Shown: piece by piece, positions 21,160 to 33,221 of the stretch
Layout: every line of letters starts with the position of its first letter
How positions within the stretch are numbered: the first letter of the stretch is position 1
Assembly (NCBI GenBank): GCA_014898415.1
Contig: RCTD01000009.1
Coordinates: forward strand, 1,488,001-1,552,000
Source of the DNA: Stromatinia cepivora
Lineage: Eukaryota > Ascomycota > Leotiomycetes > Helotiales > Sclerotiniaceae
Direction: 5' to 3'
Length of the DNA stretch: 64,000 nt
Notes under the pieces: model-generated
The model's database searches: none
What the model saw: the letters and a program-made list of their open reading frames with translations, nothing else
Told to the model about the DNA's origin: nothing
Made by a program: the position numbers and the translations under genes

Positions 21160-24026
21160 TCCAACCAACCAGTCAACTCACATCACCAGTAAGGAAATAA
21201 TAAGAAAAAAAAGAATCATGTGAACTTTCCATCATCCATTCATGATTTCGATTCCCTATCCATCTACTACACTACTACCAAGGGCTAGGTAATTCCGATC
21301 CCTAGCTCGATGTACAGTCTAATCTTAATCGCAGAAAAGGAAAGAAAATAAAAAGATATCATCCTTCCACATACACAATCACCCAACCAAAAACATCCAT
21401 TCATTCATCCATTCATCCATCTCAAGTCCAAAGATGACATAAAATCCCTTATATCTATACCACATCATTACACCATAACATTACCATCCACCAACTTGCG
21501 AGACCAATACAGCTAAAGAAAAACCTACTAGCAAAAAGTAACTAAAGTGACTCCGCCACTAAACTAGTCAAGATGCCAGATGTTAGATGTCATATGTCAT
21601 CGGGGATTTCTTGCAGATCCCACTACCTGAAGACATAACGATAGCGTCGGTATTGGAACTTTAAACCAACCTAACTATTCCAAAAAAAAAATAAAAAAAA
21701 ATAATACCTCCTCTCTCCAGGAATTGGGATAGCCCCAAAGACGCTCACCTGAAACCGGCACTAAATATTCTAATCTTAAATCAAGACACCGCCACACATC
21801 AATCAAGAAGATGACGACTTGAAATCTTCCGGACGTACCTAGAGGGAATTAAGAACCACGAAGATCAAGACCACATGATCAAGTCGAGAGAATTTACAGG
21901 TATACAGTACGTAGATGACTGGTAGATCCAAATTTGTGTTTAATTCTTTGGTATAGAGTTTTCTCCCCACAACGCGCCTTTTCCCCTCCTCCCCAAGGAA
22001 AAAAAACATCATTTTGACATCAATATTGGTATAAGTAGCGAGATCGACATCTTGTTCATAACAAATATACCGTACACTAAAAATCACTAGAATCACCAAG
22101 AAGAAATTTATTTCGTCTCATGATAGGAAATGATTGCAAAGTAAAAAGACGCTTAAAAGAAAGAGCATTCATCACATAATCGGGGTAAATCTCTTATGCA
22201 ACTCGAATGCTGATAGATTGTGCCCTTGGTATTCCTTAGACTTTCTTATACCGGTAGAAAAGATTTTGTATCTACTAGTACGTATATCTTCCTCTCCTTC
22301 CCCGATTCAGTATGCACCAATTGAAAGCCAATTAGTGCTTAATGACCTCTACCAGAAGGCACGCGGTAAAAAAAAAAACCGCATGGTATTGGTTACAGGA
22401 GAGGAGTTTCAACTTTCTGCTGGTGCAGTGTATATTCCTCTCCGTATCTACTACCAAGAACGCAGAGATAGAACTAACGTATTCGAAATCCCAGACGAAA
22501 AGACACTTGTCAAGAGAAACTCTTAGTCGCAGAAAATTTTCTCCCTCCTCCCATATATCACTATCCCAATCCAGATTCAGCTGCAAAGACCAAGGAAGAC
22601 GAATAGCATTCTAAAACCGAGAGTGTCCCTAAATATCCATTCCGCGTGGTCAGACGAGCACCACTGTTGTTGATGACACCCCAACTCCCGCTTTTGAATT
22701 GCCTTCTTTCCTCCTTGCCTCTCTGCATCGTGGGCGCAGTATAATACATACCATCAGCCAAACCAGACAGAGCCGCAAGTGCCAATGTATTTAAGGCATA
22801 GCTCCGAAAGCAAACCATTCAGCAGTTCGAATACCAGTGCTGCGTACTAATACTAGTTGATTTCCCAGTGGTAACCAAGTAACCAAAATAGTGTATTGCT
22901 ATCCTCGAGGTAAATTGATAACTGATGATTCCAATACCATTGATGTAGCTCAACTTTCGCATTAAAACCATGTCTTCGGTTGAAAATCATAACTCTCACA
23001 ACTCAGTGTTCACAGGACCGTACTTTGCGATATCACTGATTGATTGTCAGTTCAAATTAGCAGTAGATAGGTTTCTCGCCAGCTGAATTGTAATCGGCGG
23101 CGTCGAATGGAAATAATGGTAAAGTTTCATCCCAAGATGCCTTCCTTACCCCTTCGGGCTTCATCTCATGCTGTCATGTCGCAATCTGCTACGTACCTTA
23201 CATCTTTGTACAGCAGTAAGAATCTAGACCATTTTCTCAAATATCACCAATAGTAGAATAAAGCATTCGTCTAAATCCAGTTTTGTACTTCTGTACCCAC
23301 TGAGGTATATTTCCTACTGGTTCGCGCCCGAAGATCGGAGCTTCTACACTATTGACAGTCCATTCAATATGACGGTGAAAATCCTCCTTCAATCCGGTCG
23401 CGTAACCTTAACATTAACGTGGGAAAAGTTCTCTAATGAACGCGTCTCACCCCCGGAACAAATCAAACAACAAGGTCGGATCGATCGGCTCTCAAAACCC
23501 ACATTCGTAAATCTCATTGCGAGAAAGTAAATCCCAGTAAATCCCTCACTCAAGATTCAAGAAATATTCCTATGCACGGTAAGAACGGCACATAAGATCG
23601 GTCTATTCATTTATGTTTCTTCGTTAAAACATTTATGGAGTCTTGAGGGAATCTTCCGACATGTCAATACCGCCAAGTTGTAACTGTAACGCTGCAATTG
23701 AAATAATTGGATAAGTCCCATAGCAATCCCCGGAGATGTTCGACCGCTGTCCCTACATGCGTTGTATAAAATCTCCACCGCGGAATTAAAGTTTGAGGCG
23801 AACTAAATGAACCCATCATTCGCCACGTCCTATTTGCGTAGAATTCTGAAATATATTAATTGACTCGTTCAGGTAATACTCTAGAAGGGTCTTGGAAGCT
23901 GTAGAATATGATTCAGTGCCACCTCCCGAGGTACCTCCGGGGTCCAGGGTTTCCTTGATTTGTCCGGGGGATACATGAATGGTGGTGATGTTTGTCGATA
24001 TGTATGTATCCTGTTGTACGGTACCG
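21160..24026. other. Intergenic, no convincing gene
   Basis: Holds A-rich runs at about 21675-21710. A minus frame at 22561-22818 begins with MVCFRSYALNTLALAALSG and looks composition-wise coding-like, but has no recognised family and no supported exon partners. Nothing else is supported. Confidence 0.4.
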
Positions 24027-25837
24027 TCAATAGTTAGCCCTAGGAAATCTCAGACCCGGAATTTTCGATTTCCCCCCCCCCCCCAAACCGTAAGACTCTA
24101 GTCTCCACCGAGAAACATCATCCCAAAGTAGCAAGAGTTCTTTCTTTGCAATAACGTTTCTCAGCTCTAGTATTTCCCACAATTGGAGTTCGTCTTCGTA
24201 TTCTCCTGTCTTCTCTGCATGTATTTGCCCGTCAACTAGTAGATCCTTGAGGTGCAACCCCGCCAATTGCTCCACAAACCAGGTTCGTGAGATGTGCTCC
24301 CGCTTTGAGTGGACGGCGCCAATAGCGAATAACCAAATCAGCCACTGACGAGATTGTACTGTAATTTTCGCGGTATCAATTATGGATAGAGATTCTTGTA
24401 ATTGTTGTAATAGGATCGAAGGACCAGTAGTGGAATGTGGAAACTCTTCAATAATCGTTTTCATGAAAAGTAAAGCTCCGATACGAGTTGCTTTGTTAAT
24501 ACCTGATTCTTGATTTACTATGGACAAGGGAAACGATAACAATTCATACTCGATCCAGTAAATATCGTTTAGAAAATCTCTTGGCTCGAGAAGGGTTTTA
24601 GATGAAGCAGCGAATTGTATGGATTGGTAGAAGATAGCTAGATGTTGCATTATTTCCATGAGATTTGAGTGAACTTCGCATTTGGCGAATATAGTTGCGA
24701 TGCAGGTATTGATTGCGTGGATCCTATGTGCAGGTAGAATTTGAGATATCGATATTTCCGAATGGCTTCGTGGCTCATAGTAAAGATATGGTTCTACAGC
24801 ATAATCAATCGCACCGGTGATATCAGACCTTGAAGGTAATTAAAATCCAATTTCTCCTAATTTCTATTAGGACTACCTACCGGCGAAGTTTTGTCTGTAT
24901 AATGATAGGGAGAGATGACATTGTGCCTCGTGTATTAATCATTTGCTGGATACCACGCATATGAATACGCCATAAATCAGGATGACCTGTGTTTGCCTAA
25001 GTGAAATCTCAGTAGACATCAATTAATCATATACCAAAGTTTGATATGAAAATAGAAGCATACTTCTCCTAAAGCCACACAAGACAGAGCAGCAATAGTA
25101 CTGTCGTCTGCTAATTGACCGCTTTGAAGTTTATCTTTGACTTTCTCTAGAGTTTTTGCTAGATGATACACAGAATCTTCTGAGTCCCTTCCACCTTGAA
25201 GCAAGGAGAGATAAATCGCGGCAGCATACAATATCGCATGAAACATCGCTGCATCATTGATCGTAAAACGGAACCATTCGTCTGAACATAGAGGATTTGA
25301 GGAGAGGTATTTGGACAATGGATACATTCTCGAGCTAACATGCGTAAAATATCTGCTTAACAATCGATGTGTTTTTGGTGTCATTTCGATAGGCCATGCA
25401 GACAAGCTGAGAGCGGTTGGAAACCCGATGAGTTTTTCAATAACGAGATCATCATTTTGACGGCCATCAGTTGATACCACTGATTGAGGATCCACGAAGT
25501 ATTTTATAGTTGTCGAACGGACTTTCGGCCTCCTTTTACTTTCCCGAGTCCTTTTGCTAAGGTAATCATTCCTCACATGTTTCCGTACAAACTTTCGTAC
25601 ATTGACATCGGTTTTTGTTCCTTGCGAACATGAATTGACAAATGCAAAGTTTTGATTCGATTCTCTCTCGTTATGGTGGATATCTGTGACCGAGGAAGGA
25701 TAAGGATACGTTGAGGTTGAAGATTTGCTGGTTGCCACGCGACTTTCTTTGGAGAAAAATGTGGTAGTTTTCCACTGCCCTTTACGTGGGATATTCCAAT
25801 TCTTATACACAGTAACGGTAAGACCTTTTCCATCCAT
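24027..25837 (-). CDS. Fungal-specific transcription-factor-domain protein without Zn2Cys6 cluster
   Basis: Exons 25837-25064, 24996-24881 and 24828-24027, with introns of 67 and 52 nt (donors GTATGC and GTAGGT); 563 residues in phase. The N-terminal part has FVNSCSQGTK and a basic VRKFVRKHVRNDYLSKRTRE segment typical of the cluster-less fungal TF family. The middle carries FHAILYAAAIYLSLLQGG and STIAALSCVALGE. The region after intron 1, GHPDLWRIHMRGIQQMINTR, matches the middle-homology region of fungal-specific transcription factors (Fungal_trans_2 type). No Cys6 binuclear cluster is visible, so DNA binding is unproven and the protein may act as a regulator or cofactor. Near the C-terminus a G13 run in the coding strand encodes GLGGGGK and is a slippage-prone site. 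The start at 25837 is the first good ATG; an upstream exon cannot be excluded. Confidence 0.75.
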
Positions 25838-28800
25838 AATTTGCGTGGTATTAATGTCAATTGAGGGATATAAAACTTGATTTCAACCTGTTGGGGACAA
25901 AATGAGGGATTTTCCAAATGAGCTGTAATAGTGTTGCACATTAATGTTTTGATAATGAGTATCTCCAGAAAATAACAGTCAAGTATTAAGAACTTGAAGA
26001 ATATCTAGTATCTTAAGGTGGGAAGTAATTTGAAATATTTCATGCTTATCAAATCCTCAAAGATCCAGATTTGGAAATTGCGATTTCCTTTTTGAGTAAA
26101 TGCCATTCACCTTTGTCATGCGGGGCAATTCTGTGTAACAAGGGCTCACGTAATCAGGAATTTTTTAAAGACTTCAGTTCAACGACAGTTGGTGAGTATG
26201 GTAGTGAGTTTGTGTTGAGGATTGCATTTTTGAACATTCATGCCGATTAGAATGTTGTCTGGGTTTTGGACTTTTTGATTTTTGCTACTGACTCTACTAG
26301 CACAAGTAGTAGGGTCTGTGAAGTAAGAATAAAAGAGTTGCATCAAAATAACTGCGACCATTTTGATAACCTCTCTATTGTGCACAATCCCCCTCCTCGA
26401 CAATACTAGTATTGAATACAGCTCTTTACCAACATTCACTAAAAGAAGACCCTCTACCAGATCAAGAGCTACTAAAACGGCCTCAAACAACCAATACTGA
26501 AACCCACCATTTCCAACCCAACACTATTGATCATCCCAATCTGACTCTCCTTCCCCTCTCCAAGAAATCCCGAAACACTCGGCATGTCCTTCCTCCCATA
26601 CATCAACGAGAACCGAGCCCGTAGCTCGCCGCTAAGTCCAAGTTGTTCCGCGTATGGTTTGCATGCATACCTTAAGTACTTCCGTGCGCACGAACGATGG
26701 CGCTTCGTCCTAACCGTGAAACGACGCTTACTCTGCCCTACCGCTATATCAAAATATTTGGAGTTTATCCTAGATGTGTATTGTGGCGAATCTAATTATT
26801 TTGGAATAGATTTGATTGGAAAGTCATTACCGAGCTCATGGCAGTTAGAAATGGATAAGGATTGGAGAGTATTGGACTACAAAACATATGCCTGCTGCGT
26901 CGCATTGCCCTTGATAATTCTAAGTTAACTAAATGGACATATATATCTTTTACGTTTCAACATGTATGGGAGAATTATACCAAGCATCGAAACCCCTTTC
27001 TTGGAAGATTCAGAATGATGGAGTTAGAACTTAGATATTGCGGGGTGAATATGAATATGAAAGCTAAATTCCAGTATTTAAGTCTTGTGTGTTTTGTCGA
27101 GAGTTTGGTATTGATGTTATTTCTAGAGATTGAGATATTTTGAGATTATGTGAAAAGATATTCGAGCATTTTAAATTTTTTTTTTCTTTGATTATTGAAT
27201 TTTCACACTGTATTCTTCTAGAGGATTTTTGAAATCTGAGATGCGATTGAGACACCCGTCGCGATAAGAAACAAGTGTTCGAGCTACTCAATAGGACGAA
27301 CCATAATCATTCCATAAATATCTTTCGTAATTTCTCATGATATCAGCTTACTCTGTCCTATCGTCTAGGATTCTATATATGAACATGAGAATTCAAGGCT
27401 CTATATCGTCTGACCTCCATATAGAAACTTCTCTCAAATCAAATTTGCAAGGGAATGTTGGAGGTCAGGGTGGAAGCGAAACATGAAACAAAAGCACGGT
27501 GAAAGTTTTGATATCAGTCCGACGAAAGGACGAAAGATGCGACGGGACGGTATTCAATTTGAATTGATTTAGATTCTTTTGAATTTCCATTATGAAAGGG
27601 ATTTGAAAGTTCGATTGGAAACGATACACCCTTTAATTGGCTCTATCCTGCAGCGCATCCCGCTGCCGACCTCGGGCATTTTCGATCAAAGCGCGATTCA
27701 ACAAGTTATTGTAAAGTGTTTCCCAGTAATTTCGTGCCCTACCGACTCGACTAGAGTTTTTTTTCTCCAAAAATCTTCATCCATCAATGAATCTACTGAA
27801 ACAAATCGCGAGCCCGAACAAACAGCAAGTATGTACACGAATCATGGTCCTTCGAATTCAATCGTGTTTTCGTGGGGGTGTCCAAACACTGCACTGAGCA
27901 AGAAAAGATGCCTGTAACTTTTGGCAACGGAATCAAGGATTTTCCCCTTCATTTTCGCCTAATTTTCCAGTAATTTGTATTGCTTGTGCACCCATCAAAA
28001 ACAACCACAAGTTGAACAGCCAAAAGCAAATCATCCATTGCTTAATCGTAATTGGAGGAATTCAATATCGCCACCTGTCAAGAATTTCTTCCATGCAATA
28101 GGGAGATAAAAAAAAAAGTTCTTCGTTTCGTCCTTCGCCCTTCGGATTGACCGGCCCTTGTGTGTAGGCTAGAAAACACTCGCATTTCTCATTTTTAGGC
28201 CATGGTTGCTTGGCTCAATAGGCTTGAGACGCCTAGAAGTGAGATGTATGAAGGTCGTATCACATAGTCAAACAATTCTTGAGTATTTCGAGTTGAGAAT
28301 CCGTTGCAGAATGTTTTATTCTATCTCATCTCATCGGGGGAAGCGATGAAACCAGACTTTGCAGGGCCAAGTCGAATTCAAGAATGCAGAATGGGAAGCT
28401 CAGCTGGAAAAAAGAAAAGCGGCGGCAAACCTGTAAACTGCCAATGGTTCACTCTGACTTACATATGGATTCTTACATCAATCAATCCATTAAAGCAAGA
28501 TTTTTTTTTGGCTTGCTCGCGTGCCTGTCGCACTCAACCCCATGCGAATGAGGGATATAATATTTCCGGATTGTCCTCCTCCAAGGCTAGTGCTCCGAAA
28601 CCGATCGGATTCTGATGTATGCATCTCACTGTACCTGCCTTGTGCGATCATCCAAAAGAAATTAATGCGTAATTCGTGTCATGGCTTTCACGTGACCCAA
28701 ACAACCTTCACATTCGGATCCGTAAATTGCCCATTGAGTAGGTAAAGAGTTACATTGCAGCAGCTTAAAATCATGCAGGGTTCAAATCCGAACGATGAGA

Positions 28801-31800
28801 TGAGGCGAAACGAAATCAAAACGGCCCAGAATGATGATCAAGCTGCGAGAAGAAAACTCTACTAGTATGCAAGTAGTCTTACTAAGGATGGGAACCTGTT
28901 AGAATGGTTTATCATGGGGTAGTTTGATACCCCAAGGGAAAATACGGAGTACCCCAAAAGAAAGGCCCTTTTTCAGAAACAAAATCGGGGTATCAATTAT
29001 TTGTCCGAAGTTTATCAGGGTGGGTGAAATCATTTCTGGGCAAATTGGTTTTATGCGATGCTAATACAACTTCCTGACCTTGATAGTGTTTACTGGCGTT
29101 GGCTCTGAAGGCGGTAGAGTTTATTGGTGTTGGCTCTGAAGGAGATTATTTCGTCATCATTTTGATATTAGCATCTGTAGACTCCTGGTAGGTAAGGACT
29201 ATCAATGTCATCCTGTGATGTAGATAGAACTCTCTACGAAAATTGCCCGTCTCATTTTTAAGAATACAGCGGATTACGTGAATAAACTCAGGGTCAAACT
29301 TAGATCTCCTCCAAGCAAAATACCGCGTCAACGATAAGCATGCCCAGAACTAATTATATTGGAATCAGCCCTTTTGTGTTCATATGCAGATGAGAGAAAT
29401 GAAGTTATCGCAGGCCTTTTTCAGCTAACTTAGAGACTACACGTATTTTTAGTTCTAGGCGCTCAATGGAAATGACGGTAATAACTCCGAAATTTTTGCG
29501 ATGGGTTGGATTTGGTGGATGTGACGGTAGTACTGTATTGGAACTATGATGTATCGGATCGGATATATTGGATAATTACATCGTTAGCTACAGCCGACAA
29601 AGGACAATTATAATTGCGATGGAGATTTTGAGGGATTTTGAACGGTTATTCGGTGCCTTTCGGTACTGCCAATACCAGTATCCCTTACACCGGTCAAAGG
29701 TGGAGGTTGAGGATGAGGAGCGCCTACTGGACAAGCTGACCTAATTTTCAAAGACAAGATTCAGAGCGACTTGAAGTTTGAATAGTGGAAGGATGTATAC
29801 ATCCTCTATCCATTATTCTCTTTACGATGGATGAGGCTGCCGATTTGCAAGGGTATGCAAAGAGGTGGATATGTTTTGACCGCGTTCTTAATTTCTTATT
29901 GATTTTTCTCCAGTATTTGAAAGAAAGACTACTACTGTACATCCTCTATTTTTACTCTGTGCCGTACCTCAATCATGTTCGCAATGATTCCATGTTATCC
30001 ATATCGATTACAGTATCTATGAATTATATGTTGACTATTCAAATCACTATTGTATTGTATAAATGTCAGTGCAAATAAACAATTCATCCCAGTTGCTCCA
30101 CCTCCAAAATGTCAATTTCACGATTAAGCTTTACCTAAACAATTAGTTTCCATCTCCACCCAGGTTCCCCTAGTCATATACATAGAATTTTATGCAAGAT
30201 CTGATGATCCCAGTAAATACCTCCGTACTGTCTTAATTGCATCCCGCTGAATACCTGCACGGTTCTGTAGAGATACCTGCGATTACAGAGTAAATAAGGA
30301 GCTTAGTAACGTCATTTAGCGCAATTGCTATCGTGCCGCAATGCCGGGAGAGATGGGATTTGAATGGGTGGAGTGAGATTATTGCGATGAGGTTTGGTAC
30401 GGTGAGGGGGATGTGTGTGGAGAGGAGAGGTGAAAGGGGAGAACTGTAAAATGGAGATGGAAAAAGTAGAAGCGAGAAATGAAGGGGGAAAATGAAATTG
30501 TTAAAGTGCTGGCGGAAAAAAACGTGTAGCGTGTTCGGCGTAGGCGTGTGGGATAAACTTGTGGAGTTCATGGCGTTCAACCTACCCGTATCTGTGTGGG
30601 ATTTGAGTGTGGGATGTGGCATTGATTGTTTCTAGTTTGTATTCCCCTATGAAGGTCCCTTCAGACAGCGGCGCGGCTCCTCGTTTGGTCGTACCTACTA
30701 GAGTAAAAGTTTCAAACATCGGTATTGATTATTGCCAAGATGATATTCTTTTTCACCACGGTGCACGTATTGTATCGGCCAAGCACCAAGTCGTCTTGTC
30801 TTCCTCCAAAACCACCGGGGATCTTCGAAAACGAATTTAAAATGCGAGTAAGGTTCAATACCGATGAGATAAGACTGAGAACCTGTGTGTAGGTGTGCAA
30901 TGTCTTCATTGTCTTGGAGCCTTAGAGATCCTCTGAACGATTCAGTTACTTCGCAATTCTAGTTCTAATTGAGGTTGTGCCACCGGCTATCAATCCCATG
31001 TTGTTTTGTTTACAATTTAGTTCGTGAAGGAATCGTAGTTTTGCAGGGAATGACTTGACAAAATCTCCAATTTCTTCAAATTGTTTGACAGCGACGCAGA
31101 GACGTCAAACCCTGAAGGAAAACGACAGCAAAGCACAGTATAATCAAACATCGAACTCGTCTAGTAGATACCATGTCAGTCCCTACAGGCAAAGAACTTC
31201 AAGGCTCAAACTCTCCATTTCCAAGTTGCGATTGTTGTCTCTCGTCTTGCCTTGCTTACGGGCACCCCGTCCAAACCCAGGTCCTAGCACCTATTTTCAT
31301 CTCTCAATAGCCATTATCTACCGTAGCCATTATCTACCGTATTATGCCCCATACCACTACTGCTTGTAAAATGAAGTAAACAAACTTACTTACTCGCGAA
31401 CCAACTACAATTAGTTATTGAGCGTCTGGGATAGGATAGGAGAGGACTGGGAAGGGAAGCGTGTAGGTATGAAGATAAGTTGCGTATTACTATTTGCAAA
31501 TTTGCAATCTTGAAGAACCTTATCCAATGAAGATCAGCCTTGGTGGTATAAAATTATGATTTGGGAAATTATGAGATGGAGTTCTCATTTTATTTTTCTT
31601 TGTAGGTACATGTGTGCTGGCAACTGAGAGATGAAAGATTCGACAACAACCCAAGCTATAAGCGATAACAAGTAAACACATAACCATAGAAGGAAATCTA
31701 TGCTCATACAAAGTACTTTCCGAAGGCATACCGAAATTTCTCAATCTTCCTGACTATTGAGGAAAAGAAAACAAGCATAGAGATATTCATTATACGTTAT

Positions 31801-33090
31801 AAGTTATTCCATGTAAGATTCGAAACGACTGAAGGTAGACGCGGCGATTGAAGGAGGTTGGGAAGGAATATAGTAGGTAGTAATTGATGTCTGAGTACTG
31901 AGGTGGTATGGCATATGTCTCTCTTTCCAGCCCTGAGATTTTATCAGCGCTATCAGCTCGTAAATGTAGTACGGATATCTAGGCGTCTTCTAAAACTTCT
32001 ACGATATTCCCATGCATGCAGTGATTCTCATGATGCATCTCGATCTTGCAGTAGTTGAGGTAGTAATTGCCCATAGTCAAAAGTATCTTACATTTCTCCG
32101 CACCTGAAGATCCCTAATGTAGCGGATTGTTGCCCCCCGATTTCAACCCCCTCATCACGGTATTCACACCTACTCACTTGTGGTGAAGTTATTTTGATAT
32201 GGTGAATTCAAGTCCCCTCCGATCTGTTCATTCACGATTTTATTATGTACCATATTCATACTGGATTCATAGTTGCATTCATTTGCTTGTCATACCTTTT
32301 AGAACATCTAGCTCACTGATTGGCCAATTGATAACTTCCTATCTGATAATGGCGAGTCGTCATTCGCTGAGCCGACTCACCGATACATCCAGATACTTTG
32401 GTAGTAGTAATTGAAGCGATCTAAACTCAATTGGATGGGAGATTTCTCGGCATTTGCTCGAAAAGGTCATGTTGGAAGGTAACGGTGAGCGTAAGAACAG
32501 ATATTACTACCTAGTCAAGATTAGTTTATTGGATTTCAAAATATTGATACTGGATAACTCGGCTTTCTTTACTAGGTACATAATTATTGAAGGAAGAGTA
32601 AAAGTTAATCGGTCAAGGATTTTGATCGGATATTGTGTAGAAATCTTTACTCAATTAGGAGCACACTAAGCCGGGTCTAGCTAAGATCTAGGTTTTAATG
32701 GAGCATTTTGGAAATCATTTGAAAATCCCTCACCAAAAATCAAAACAAACCACTACTAACTTACCATGACACTAAGTAAAAATCATCCACTTTCTCTTAA
32801 TCAATACGGTGACCTTTCTAACTCAAATCGATAGGAAACTTTCCCTAGGCCCGTTGTTGGTTTCTGCCCCAGACCCTCGCCAGACCCTCTTCAGACGAGA
32901 CTTGCTTTGCTCAAGCTTATCCATGGGTCTAGTTCAAGGGCCCCCAGTAGATTCTTCCTCCCATTCACAATCAAGCCGTCAAAATTGTCTGTGTCCACTG
33001 TCCGAGGATGACGCCGAAGGGTGAAGAAGAAAAATCAAAAGTTAACCTTACCCGATCTTGCTTGGGACTAGGGTAGTTGATCACACTTAG
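25838..33090. other. Gene-poor 7.2-kb region
   Basis: Only short frames occur. The longest plausible ones (26584-26928 +, 27579-27917 +, 28304-28615 +, 30233-30622 -) have no recognisable domain, signal peptide or splice partner. A short duplication lies at 29088-29142, a TGGGGTA/TACCCCA inverted pair at about 28916-28935, and a 16-bp direct repeat AGCCATTATCTACCGT at about 31309-31340. CAGACCCT copies lie at about 32868-32890, upstream of the H+-ATPase gene. No RNA gene was recognised. Confidence 0.5.
29088..29142. repeat. 24-bp direct duplication, 31-bp period
   Basis: Two copies of a GTTTAYTGGYGTTGGCTCTG AAGG unit, starting at 29088 and 29119, differ only by C/T changes. Confidence 0.9.
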
Positions 33091-33097
33091 TCTCTCA

Positions 33098-33221
33098 GAT
33101 ATATAATCCTCTTCTGTCCTCCCTCTTCCAATTCATTTTCTTTTCAGTCTACTTGGTTTGCCTTTGTTACGGTGGGATCTAATAATAATCTTTCCTTCAT
33201 ATCCTCCCATCCACCATCGCA
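33098..33221 (+). promoter_or_regulatory. Core promoter/leader of the plasma-membrane H+-ATPase gene
   Basis: An AT-rich ATATATAAT box near 33099 is followed by a pyrimidine-rich stretch (TCCTCTTCTGTCCTCCCTC) and a leader without any ATG up to 33222. CT-rich tracts of this kind are common in highly expressed fungal genes. A 3' splice-like TTTTCAG at about 33143-33149 leaves room for a leader intron. Confidence 0.5.

Noticed and set aside
22561..22818. Minus frame beginning MVCFRSYALNTLALAALSG
   Set aside because: Looks coding-like, but no family, no splice partners and only 85 codons; kept as a note and not called.
26584..26928. 114-codon plus frame
   Set aside because: No recognisable motif, promoter or exon partner; chance frame of this size is plausible in a gene-poor region.
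28948..28960. TACGGAGTA-type palindrome, seen also near 43296 and 50866
   Set aside because: Three copies of an 8-mer in 64 kb on two strands is near chance expectation.
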